Positions 34,206 to 41,306 of a DNA stretch of 59,298 nt are shown piece after piece. The position numbers and the translations under genes were made by a program. Each line of letters begins with the position of its first letter. Within the stretch, counting starts at the first letter, position 1. Source of the stretch: Thermoanaerobaculia bacterium (GTDB lineage Bacteria > Acidobacteriota > Thermoanaerobaculia > Gp7-AA8); assembly GCA_017883235.1 (NCBI GenBank), contig JADGNY010000023.1, positions 1 to 59,298 of the forward strand, in the 5' to 3' direction. The notes below the pieces were generated by a model. The model saw only the letters and a list, made by a program, of their open reading frames with translations, was not told where the DNA came from and searched no databases.

Positions 34206-34847
34206 ATGAAAGCCACGTTCGGCGCACCGACCATCGATACGGAAGTCAACTTCTGGCCGGCCATGATCGACATGCTGACGTCACTACTGATGTTCTTCCT
34301 GTTGATCTATTTCGTCCAGCACAACGTCAATCCCGCCAGCCTCGCCGCCGAGATCGCGCGCGGTAAGCAGCAGCGTTTCACGGACGTCTTCAACCGCGAA
34401 TTCGCTGGAGAGATCGAGCACAAAGAGATCCGGCTTACTGCCGACGTGAACCTTTTGCAGGTGACGTTCGGCGAAGAGATTCTCTTCCCGCTCGGCCGCT
34501 ACACCTTGCAGGCGCGCGGCGAGACGATGCTGCGCCGGCTCGCGGGCGTCGTGCACGAGGTCGACAACTCGTCGCGGTCGCCGCTGTACGATCAGATCCA
34601 GATCGAGGGGCATACCGACAGTACGAACTTGCAGCACTCCACGTACCCGCACGACAACTGGGAGCTGTCCTCGGCGCGATCGCTCGAAGTACTGCGCTTT
34701 CTCTCGCGCCGGGCGTCGCCGCCGCTCAACGAGCACGCAATGTCGGCGAACGGATACGCAGACACGCGGCCACTCGGAGATGATCACGCGAGGAACCGGC
34801 GTATCGAGATCCGCATCTACTTCTCCGGACGCGAGACGCGGCCATGA
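34206..34847 (+). CDS. MotB/OmpA-family stator partner, ZorB-like
   Basis: 213 residues. A short cytoplasmic N-terminus, then one TM helix with FWPAMIDMLTSLLMFFLLIYFV, where Asp22 is placed like the proton-carrying Asp of MotB/ZorB. C-terminal OmpA-type peptidoglycan-binding domain: IQIEGHTDSTNLQ, NWELSSARSLEVLRFL and GYADTRPLGDDHARNRRIEI. It anchors the channel to the cell wall. ATGA overlap with the next gene. Confidence 0.87.
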   Translation: MKATFGAPTIDTEVNFWPAMIDMLTSLLMFFLLIYFVQHNVNPASLAAEIARGKQQRFTDVFNREFAGEIEHKEIRLTADVNLLQVTFGEEILFPLGRYTLQARGETMLRRLAGVVHEVDNSSRSPLYDQIQIEGHTDSTNLQHSTYPHDNWELSSARSLEVLRFLSRRASPPLNEHAMSANGYADTRPLGDDHARNRRIEIRIYFSGRETRP

Positions 34848-35788
34848 CCGATCGTCGCCTCGATCGGCTGCTATGGCGCTGCGAGTTTGGCAGCGTCGCT
34901 CCCGAGGTGCTCGCGCTCGAGCTGCGCGAACGGTTACAGCGGCTGCGCGACGAGAGTATTGACGTACGCGACTCCGCGACGGTGCGTCTGTGGGACGACG
35001 CGCTCATCTCCGAATACGACGCCGCTTTTCACGGCGCCGCGCGCACCCTCGATCTGAGGTTGTGGCGCTCGGCTATGCAGCAGATCCACCGATGCGAGCG
35101 TGTCGTCGCTTCGATGCGCACGCTGGTGCAGGCCAGCGGCGATGCCGAGCGTGCGACGGCGGCGATGGAGCTGATCCACGATCTCGCGGGAACAGCGTGC
35201 CTGCGTCGCCTCCCGGCTGTGGCCTCGCTTGCGCAGATCGTGGATCTGGCGAAGCAGAGCATCCTCGAGCGGCACTCCGCGCAGGGCTCGCACATCGCGC
35301 GCATCTGCGTCCGGCTCGCCGGAGCCCTGGATGAGCGGCGACCTATCGCCACCGACGAGCGCATCGGCCTACAGGAGCGAATCGCCGCGGTCCGAGAGCT
35401 GTGCGTCGCGACGTGTTCGTTCGTCGAAGCTGTCGACGACGAGCCGACGCACGATGGCACGATCACGACGCTGCAGTCGCTCTTTGCAAGTCAGTACGCC
35501 GCTCTCGGAACACGCCTTCTGTCGGAGCTCGAGGTCAAGCTCGCCGGCCGGCGGCGCTTCCTCCGGTACGTACAACGGAAGCAGTTCGGCAGCTCGGCGG
35601 CGCTCGGCGGCCCCGATGAGGTTCGCGCGCTCGTGCGCGACCGCTCATGGGACGGCGCCGTCGACCACTACTGGCACCTGTCGATCGCGAGACATGCCGG
35701 CGCGCTCGAGGAGCAGAGTCGGCGCGTTGCAGCAGCCGCCGCGGAGATCCAGAACGCAATTGCGCCGCAGGAGGCGAGCCATGAATGA
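34844..35788 (+). CDS. Unknown helical protein between the stator and the SPFH-like gene
   Basis: 314 residues, almost entirely alpha-helical by composition (many Leu/Ala/Arg/Glu heptad-like stretches; repeated LREL, RLRDE and RRVAAAAAEI). No TM segment, signal or catalytic motif. It overlaps both neighbours (4 bp and 8 bp), so it is translated in step with them and probably belongs to the same complex, perhaps as a cytoplasmic adaptor for the motor. I do not recognise a family. Confidence 0.72.
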   Translation: MTDRRLDRLLWRCEFGSVAPEVLALELRERLQRLRDESIDVRDSATVRLWDDALISEYDAAFHGAARTLDLRLWRSAMQQIHRCERVVASMRTLVQASGDAERATAAMELIHDLAGTACLRRLPAVASLAQIVDLAKQSILERHSAQGSHIARICVRLAGALDERRPIATDERIGLQERIAAVRELCVATCSFVEAVDDEPTHDGTITTLQSLFASQYAALGTRLLSELEVKLAGRRRFLRYVQRKQFGSSAALGGPDEVRALVRDRSWDGAVDHYWHLSIARHAGALEEQSRRVAAAAAEIQNAIAPQEASHE

Positions 35789-37043
35789 GGAGAGCCCGAT
35801 GGAAAACCTGACGCTGTCGATGAAAGTCGCGAAACCGCACACGATCGATCCCCTCGAGGGGCACACGGTAGTCATCTTCGAACAAGTCGGCGATGCCGGC
35901 GAGGAGTTCCGCTTCGAGATCGAGCCGGGGCAAACGTTGCCAAAGACAAAGCGCACGCTGTTCGAGATGTTGCGAGGCCGAAAACCGCCGAACTACTTTG
36001 CCTACGCGGTCACGGGGATGCCGGAGCTGCGCTGGACGTTCACCACAGACGTCGTCCTCGACATCCAGGCGCACCAGTTCACGCTTCTCGTGACGCTGGC
36101 ATACAGCGTGTCGGAGCCCCGGCTGCTGGTAACGCGGCGCAATGACGATCCGATCCGGCAGGTGCGCGACCACATCGCCGGACTCCTGACGCGCCACTTC
36201 GCACAGCGCACCTGGAGCGAGATTCGCCACGATTTCCGGATCGTCGAACGCGAGGCGATCGTGGCGACCGTTGAGTTGGTGCGCCAGTTCGCATCCTTTT
36301 TCGGCCTGCGCGTGCATGAGCTTGCGCTCAGCCACCGGCTTCGGGATAAAGACTTCGGGGACATCCTTGAACTGGAGGCTGTGCAGAGGGCCAAAGAACG
36401 AGCCGAGTTGGTTGGCGGGGTCGCGCGTGTCCAACTCGCGCAAACCGCGCAAACGGAGACGCTGAAAACGAACTTCGAGCACGAACGAGCCCGCCAGGAC
36501 AGGGAAAACGAGCAGGAACTCGCGATCATGGACCGCGATCACGTGATCGACCGGCGCTCGCGCGATCGGCTTGTGGGTACCTATCAGCATGACGACGCAG
36601 TGCGAAAAGCGATTACGGACGCGACCGTCATCGCGGTCGGGAACGTCGGTCATGGGATCCAGAACCCGGATGATCTGCTGCGAGCACTCAACACGTTCGG
36701 AGGCGCAGCCGGCCGGACGGCGATCGGAGAGGGCAGCTCGCCGCCGCGCGGGCTCCTCGGTGAGGGTGGCGACGGTCAGAGCGGCGTAGCGATCGTTATC
36801 GCCGAAGCGCTAGTCGAAACCGAGCGTATGGGATTTGATCGTGCGCAGAAGCAGAGGCTTCAGTCGGCAATTCTCCACATCGTCGCCGAAATGCTGCTCG
36901 ACGGCGATGGCGACGGCATCGTCATCGCGACGCACGCGGCACGCATCGACGACTTTCGGCACGAGCCGAAACTGACGATGCAGCATGCCGACTATCTGAA
37001 GCAATTCGTCAAGTACGAAACGCTGCGTGAGACGCTACGCTGA
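35781..37043 (+). CDS. SPFH/band-7-like protein
   Basis: 420 residues. ATG 35781 has AGGAGG with 6-nt spacing. The N-terminal part is beta-rich (VIFEQVGDAGEEFRFEIEPGQT), then comes a band-7-like core: LLVTLAYSVSEPRLLVTRRNDDPIRQVRDHIAGLLTRHFAQRTWSEIRHDF...VRQFASFFGLRVHELALSHRLRD. Next is a long Glu/Arg/Gln-rich helix (AVQRAKERAELVGGVARVQLAQTAQTETLKTNFEHERARQDRENEQELAIMDRD) and a C-terminal helical domain. SPFH proteins form ring scaffolds on membranes. There is no obvious TM here, so membrane association would be through partners. The family call is by inspection only. Confidence 0.65.
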   Translation: MNEESPMENLTLSMKVAKPHTIDPLEGHTVVIFEQVGDAGEEFRFEIEPGQTLPKTKRTLFEMLRGRKPPNYFAYAVTGMPELRWTFTTDVVLDIQAHQFTLLVTLAYSVSEPRLLVTRRNDDPIRQVRDHIAGLLTRHFAQRTWSEIRHDFRIVEREAIVATVELVRQFASFFGLRVHELALSHRLRDKDFGDILELEAVQRAKERAELVGGVARVQLAQTAQTETLKTNFEHERARQDRENEQELAIMDRDHVIDRRSRDRLVGTYQHDDAVRKAITDATVIAVGNVGHGIQNPDDLLRALNTFGGAAGRTAIGEGSSPPRGLLGEGGDGQSGVAIVIAEALVETERMGFDRAQKQRLQSAILHIVAEMLLDGDGDGIVIATHAARIDDFRHEPKLTMQHADYLKQFVKYETLRETLR

Positions 37044-37052
37044 GGAGCGCCA

Positions 37053-39380
37053 ATGAGCGATCTCCCGCAGCCGAATGTCGCAGATGCCGTGATGCCTGAG
37101 TCGCAGCCAATCGCTGCCGGCGATGTCAAGGCGGACACGGTCAATATCGGACCCCGTTACAACAGCACGGTCATCGACATCGAAACGGTCAATGCCTTCT
37201 TCGATGATGACGGCCTCCGCGTGTCTGGGCGCCGCTTCACGGAAACGAAAGATGCCTGCGATGTGTCGGATGCGCGGGAAGAGGAGCTGAAGGCCCTCTA
37301 TGCCGGCGAAGCTGACCTCACGGACTCGCTGGTCACCGTTCTCGACCGGGAGCGGGTGTTGTTCCTGACCGGCGAGCGCGGGATTGGGAAGCAGACCACG
37401 GCACTGTATGTTGCCGCGCGCATCGCCGACGCGCACGACCTCGAGCGTAGTACGGCGCTGATCGCGCCGCTCGACGCCCAGGTTCACCTCGAGCTGCGGA
37501 ATGTGACGGTCGAGTCGGCGTTCCGGCGCCGGGTGATCGTTTTCGACGACGCGCTGGCGAAGAAGAACGCCAGCCTGATCGACATATTCGGCAGGCTGGA
37601 ACGCGTGGAATGCGACAGGCTCGTCGATGATCTCGTACGCAACGATTCCTATCTTATCGTCACCGTGGCCAGTGCCGATCTCGCGCCGTTTCAGCAGCAG
37701 CTAGGCAGCCATCTGCACGTTCGCGAGCTCGGCGCCCAGCTTCCGCGCCCCATCGTCGAGGACGGCTATGCCCGGAAGCTGGATTGGGTCGCCGCGCACA
37801 TAAGGGACAAGTCTGAGCACGTTGATCGGCTCACCGCGGCACGCGAGCACATTGTCGACACGCTGAAGACACTCGCCCGCATCGCCTCGTTCATCGACTT
37901 CTACATCAAACGCAACGACCCCGACCTCGATTCGGCGCTCGATGATTTCACCGACGCTGCGCGCTGGTTTCGAACGTCGCTGGCAGGCGACTTCGACGCA
38001 TGGTGTTGTGCGCTGGCGCTCATCCTGGCGCAGGCGGCGCCGCTCGGCGAGGAGGTCGCATGGCTCGACTTCGAACGGCTGCGGCGGACGGTCTCCGAAC
38101 GGCTCAAGGCCGATGGCGAGCTGTTCCCGGCCTGGCGCGAAAAGGAGCGCGCACGCTCGATACGAGCCAGCGGCGAGCGGCTCGACGACGACGGGCTGCG
38201 AACCGTGGCGCAGGTGGAGACTGTCTCCGATGGAATGGGCCACACCGTGCGTTTCATCGAGCCGGTCAGGGCCGCCGATCTGTGGAAGACGATCCTGACC
38301 CACAACCGGCGCGTCCTCAACACGCTAATCCCGGCCCTGCGCACGCTCGCTGAGCAGGATCGGGCCGTCGAGCGGCTCAGCCTCCGCGTGATCGCCGCCA
38401 GAGCCATCGGCTGCATCGGGGAGATCGATCCGGATCGGATGATTCGACCTCTCATCCGGTATTGGGGTGGCTCCAAGGCGTTCGGCCATCTCGTCGGCCG
38501 CCTCGTGCAGGGCGTGCTCGGGAGTGCAAGCCCGGAATATCGAGAAACGGCGTGGCAGCACCTCGCGGGGTTGGCGGCTGAAAGAGGCGACAACGCGGAG
38601 CACTGCCTAGTGAGCGCGATCGCCGCGTATGCTCAGGCCGCCGCCTACGATGCCGGCCGGGCAATGAAGTGCCTCGGCGAGATCGTCATCGAGCAGCTCG
38701 CACCGGCCATGGACGAGCATCACAGGGCGGCACGCGCCGCCGCCATCGCCGACCGCACGGTCGCGGACGCCCGCACGAAGAAGCGTGCCGAGACTCTGCG
38801 CAGGAAGCACGAACAACTCATCCGGCTCGCCGGAGAAATCAAGGGAACCTACAGCGCGGCGCTCGCCGCCACAGGAAGAGCCGTCGCGTACATCGCGTAC
38901 GACGATCCGATCGGTACGTTGACGGCTATGCGCGACTGGACCTCAAAAGGGGGACAGAGAACCGGCATTGTCGTGTCCATGCTGTTTCTGCGCGCCATTG
39001 CCGACGAACTCGTCCCCGGCGACGCCGTCTACAGTCCCATGCTGCTCTCGCTCTCGACCGGAGGGTGTCGCGGCGTCTCCGACCTGTCGGCATTTCTGGC
39101 AGACGTCTACGCCAGCATCCACCGCACGTTCGCGTTGCCCGCGGATACCCAGCACGAGCTGAAGAGCGAATTCGCCGATTGCCTCGCCTTCTGGGCGCGG
39201 GCCGGCATCGACAATCGCGTTTGCCGCACGGCGGTCGAAGATCTGTTTGTGGCGCTTGCCGCAGTGCGTCACAAGATGATGCGGGAAGAGCTCTACACGC
39301 TCCTCGGAAGCAGCGTCTTCATCGATGATGACGACATGAGCTCGTTTGCCATGTCGGTCCGGAAGCGACTGGACGATTGA
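37053..39380 (+). CDS. Large P-loop NTPase, STAND-like
   Basis: 775 residues. The N-terminal tail has a short strand segment (VKADTVNIGPRYNSTVI) like those linking effector-associated modules. The NTPase has Walker A GERGIGKQTT (107-116, Lys113), Walker B VIVFDD (161-166) and a sensor-like SYLIVTVAS strand; the region after it is helical to the C-terminus, with no recognisable WD or TPR repeats. Such multi-domain NTPases act as regulated switches that oligomerise on sensing a trigger. GAGGAG Shine-Dalgarno before ATG 37053. It is the largest protein of the operon, hence the likely sensor. Confidence 0.72.
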   Translation: MSDLPQPNVADAVMPESQPIAAGDVKADTVNIGPRYNSTVIDIETVNAFFDDDGLRVSGRRFTETKDACDVSDAREEELKALYAGEADLTDSLVTVLDRERVLFLTGERGIGKQTTALYVAARIADAHDLERSTALIAPLDAQVHLELRNVTVESAFRRRVIVFDDALAKKNASLIDIFGRLERVECDRLVDDLVRNDSYLIVTVASADLAPFQQQLGSHLHVRELGAQLPRPIVEDGYARKLDWVAAHIRDKSEHVDRLTAAREHIVDTLKTLARIASFIDFYIKRNDPDLDSALDDFTDAARWFRTSLAGDFDAWCCALALILAQAAPLGEEVAWLDFERLRRTVSERLKADGELFPAWREKERARSIRASGERLDDDGLRTVAQVETVSDGMGHTVRFIEPVRAADLWKTILTHNRRVLNTLIPALRTLAEQDRAVERLSLRVIAARAIGCIGEIDPDRMIRPLIRYWGGSKAFGHLVGRLVQGVLGSASPEYRETAWQHLAGLAAERGDNAEHCLVSAIAAYAQAAAYDAGRAMKCLGEIVIEQLAPAMDEHHRAARAAAIADRTVADARTKKRAETLRRKHEQLIRLAGEIKGTYSAALAATGRAVAYIAYDDPIGTLTAMRDWTSKGGQRTGIVVSMLFLRAIADELVPGDAVYSPMLLSLSTGGCRGVSDLSAFLADVYASIHRTFALPADTQHELKSEFADCLAFWARAGIDNRVCRTAVEDLFVALAAVRHKMMREELYTLLGSSVFIDDDDMSSFAMSVRKRLDD

Positions 39381-39393
39381 AAGGGGACCATCG

Positions 39394-40344
39394 ATGCAAC
39401 TCGACGCGGCACGAGGAGTCAAACAGGACATCCGGTTCTTCATCGGCACCGGCGTCGTTCGGACACGCGGAGAGGAAGCGGCGAAGGCGATCGCAATCGG
39501 CTTTGCGACGACGGAACGCCGTGACGACTACGCCATCGCCATCCGCGCGCGGTCGGAAGAGCACCTGCCCGCCGACGTGCTGGAGTCGATCCGACGCAAA
39601 GCGCGCGGCGAGATCGACGTCCGCATCACGGGACCTGTTTCGGTCGAACGGCCGGCGGCCGGCTCGCCCGGCCGATGTCTCGCAATCGGTTCCTCCGTCG
39701 GCCATTACCGCAGTACAGCAGGTACGCTCGGTTTCTTCGCGCAACGGACAGCAGATGGCGCGGTCGGCATCGTGTCGAACAACCACGTCCTCGCCGCCGA
39801 GGACCGTGGCAAAGAGGATGACGACATCCTTCACCCGGGTCCGGCCGATCGCGGCTGCCGGCCGAAGGACGTCATCGCGCGGCTGTCGGGCGACTACCCG
39901 CGCCTGAAGCGCAGCCCCCAGACGGTCGATTGCGCGTTCGCACCGCTGGTCGACGGCATCGAGTACGCGCCGCTGTCAACCGGGCTGGGAGAAGAACTGT
40001 CCGCCATCACGGCGAAGCCTCAGACTCTTCACGCTGTCTTCAAGGTTGGACGCACTACCGGCCGCACGCTCGGGAGGATCACCGCGTTCGACGTCGACAA
40101 CTTCCCCGTCGACTATTCGTTCGGGAAAATTTATTTCGATGGTCTGATCGAGATGGAGTCGGTCAGTGCGGCGCCGTTTGCCCGGCCCGGCGACAGCGGA
40201 TCGCTGGTGTTCAACGCGGAGCGGCAACCGCTCGGACTCCTTTTCGTCGGATCCCTCCGCGGCGGCAGCTACAAGTGCGGCTTGGCGTATGCGTCGCCGA
40301 TCGATGCGGTCCTGGACGCGCTCGGCGTTACATTTGTCGCGTGA
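39394..40344 (+). CDS. Trypsin-fold (chymotrypsin-like) serine protease
   Basis: 316 residues. The catalytic triad is readable: His131 (VSNNHVLAAED), Asp179 (TVDCAFAPL) and Ser268 (ARPGDSGSLVF). FKVGRTTGRTLGRITAF is the usual strand before the Ser loop. No signal peptide, so it acts in the cytoplasm. The N-terminal 100 residues form an extra domain (GVKQDIRFFIGTG...IAIRARSEEHL) resembling the GVGI-type companion domain. ATG 39394 chosen from spacing. Cytosolic trypsin-like proteases next to TIR and STAND genes are known effectors in bacterial conflict loci. Confidence 0.86.
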   Translation: MQLDAARGVKQDIRFFIGTGVVRTRGEEAAKAIAIGFATTERRDDYAIAIRARSEEHLPADVLESIRRKARGEIDVRITGPVSVERPAAGSPGRCLAIGSSVGHYRSTAGTLGFFAQRTADGAVGIVSNNHVLAAEDRGKEDDDILHPGPADRGCRPKDVIARLSGDYPRLKRSPQTVDCAFAPLVDGIEYAPLSTGLGEELSAITAKPQTLHAVFKVGRTTGRTLGRITAFDVDNFPVDYSFGKIYFDGLIEMESVSAAPFARPGDSGSLVFNAERQPLGLLFVGSLRGGSYKCGLAYASPIDAVLDALGVTFVA

Positions 40345-40562
40345 CACCGGCAACTCTCGATCAGGCGCGCGCAGCCAAGAACAAGCTCCTCGAACAACTG
40401 CGCCATCGCGTCGACCTGCGCGGCGTCGGCATCGCGGTGGTCGACGGTGGCTATGGCGTGAAGGTTAACTTCGCAAGGCGACCGCCGCGCGGCCTTGTGC
40501 CCGACGACGTCGACGGAGTCCCTGTGATCGTCGACATCGTCGGGTCGACTCGACTACTGTGA
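40341..40562 (+). CDS. 73-residue companion of the protease
   Basis: GTG 40341 overlaps the protease stop (GTGA). Sequence: a helix (LDQARAAKNKLLEQLRHRV), then DLRGVGIAVVDGGYGVKVNFARRPPRGLVPDDVDGVPVIVDIVG, a small alpha-beta domain usually found attached to bacterial trypsin-fold proteases (GVGI...V.V.....P..I.GVPV.V). Here it is a separate gene; the protease N-terminus carries a related segment. Too short for most gene finders. Likely a regulatory or substrate-positioning subunit. Confidence 0.7.
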   Translation: MTPATLDQARAAKNKLLEQLRHRVDLRGVGIAVVDGGYGVKVNFARRPPRGLVPDDVDGVPVIVDIVGSTRLL

Positions 40563-40563
40563 C

Positions 40564-41289
40564 CTATCCCGCGCAGCAGCCGGTATTCGAGCAACCGGTC
40601 GACAGTCCGATCGGCGTCGCGCGTGTGAAGAGCACGTGCTCCGACGGCGACTCATCCAGCGCGGCGAGCGTGTCCGGTTCTGTGAGCGACACCGGTTGGG
40701 AGCTCAGTACCTCGTAGATTTTGAAGTGGTTGTTCTGCTGATCGAGAGCCGCATAGCCGCCAGCGGCCATGTTCGCGAGCGCGATCTCCGTCCCCGGAGC
40801 GAAACGCAGGCTCCGTTGCGGTGAGCTCGCGTCATCGGGCGTCACCGTAACGTGGATGCTGCCGTCGAACGTCACCTCGAGCTGGGTCATCACCGCCGCG
40901 CCGCCGGGAATCGCATAGGCCGTGAGCGTCCCCTGGCGTATGTGGAGCCTGGCAATCGTCTTTGCACTCGCCGGATCGATCTCGAAGTTCGGATCGATGC
41001 GCTTGAGCTGCGGCAGCGGCCCGTCGTGAGCGCTCGTATCGAGAGTTCCGGCGACGTCAGCGCCTTCGATAGTCAATGAGCACGCCGGCAGTGCGAAGCG
41101 CCCGTTCAGAGCTTCGGCGTCGTTCTCCCACCCGACCGCTTCCTCGACCGCATCGGCATCGACGATGATCGATGCAAAGTGCGGATCGATGTCCGCCGGC
41201 GGCTGGCGTCCGTCCGGCAGGAGCGCGAAACGCCCGCCGTTCTCCCGCATGAAACACACCAATCCCACGAATTGGACCTTATAGGTCAT
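40564..41289 (-). CDS. Unknown 241-residue protein with a Cys-rich C-terminus
   Basis: Start ATG 41289 with GGAGGAAG upstream. Beta-rich: YKVQFVGLVCFMRENGGRFALLPDGRQPPADIDPHFASIIVD at the N-terminus, mid-part with LTIEGADVAGTL and LHIRQGTLTAYAIPGG, and a tail ...STGCSNTGCCAG with three Cys in the last nine residues. No signal peptide or TM. It is the last gene of the CHAT operon, 17 bp after the anti-sigma/CHAT gene, and ends 1 bp from the opposing operon. As the only non-enzymatic, non-regulatory gene there, it is a candidate protease substrate or effector (inference). Confidence 0.7.
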   Translation of the reverse strand: MTYKVQFVGLVCFMRENGGRFALLPDGRQPPADIDPHFASIIVDADAVEEAVGWENDAEALNGRFALPACSLTIEGADVAGTLDTSAHDGPLPQLKRIDPNFEIDPASAKTIARLHIRQGTLTAYAIPGGAAVMTQLEVTFDGSIHVTVTPDDASSPQRSLRFAPGTEIALANMAAGGYAALDQQNNHFKIYEVLSSQPVSLTEPDTLAALDESPSEHVLFTRATPIGLSTGCSNTGCCAG

Positions 41290-41306
41290 GACTTCCTCCT
41301 TCTTTA

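Noticed and set aside
32994-34847. Canonical Zorya defence system
   Set aside because: ZorA- and ZorB-like proteins are present, but no ZorC (EH-type) protein, ZorD helicase or ZorE nuclease is encoded nearby. Described instead as a Zorya-like motor in a different setting.
40564-41289. Lanthipeptide or RiPP precursor because of the GCSNTGCC tail
   Set aside because: The protein is 241 residues with a beta-rich body, not a short leader-core peptide, and no modification enzyme is nearby.
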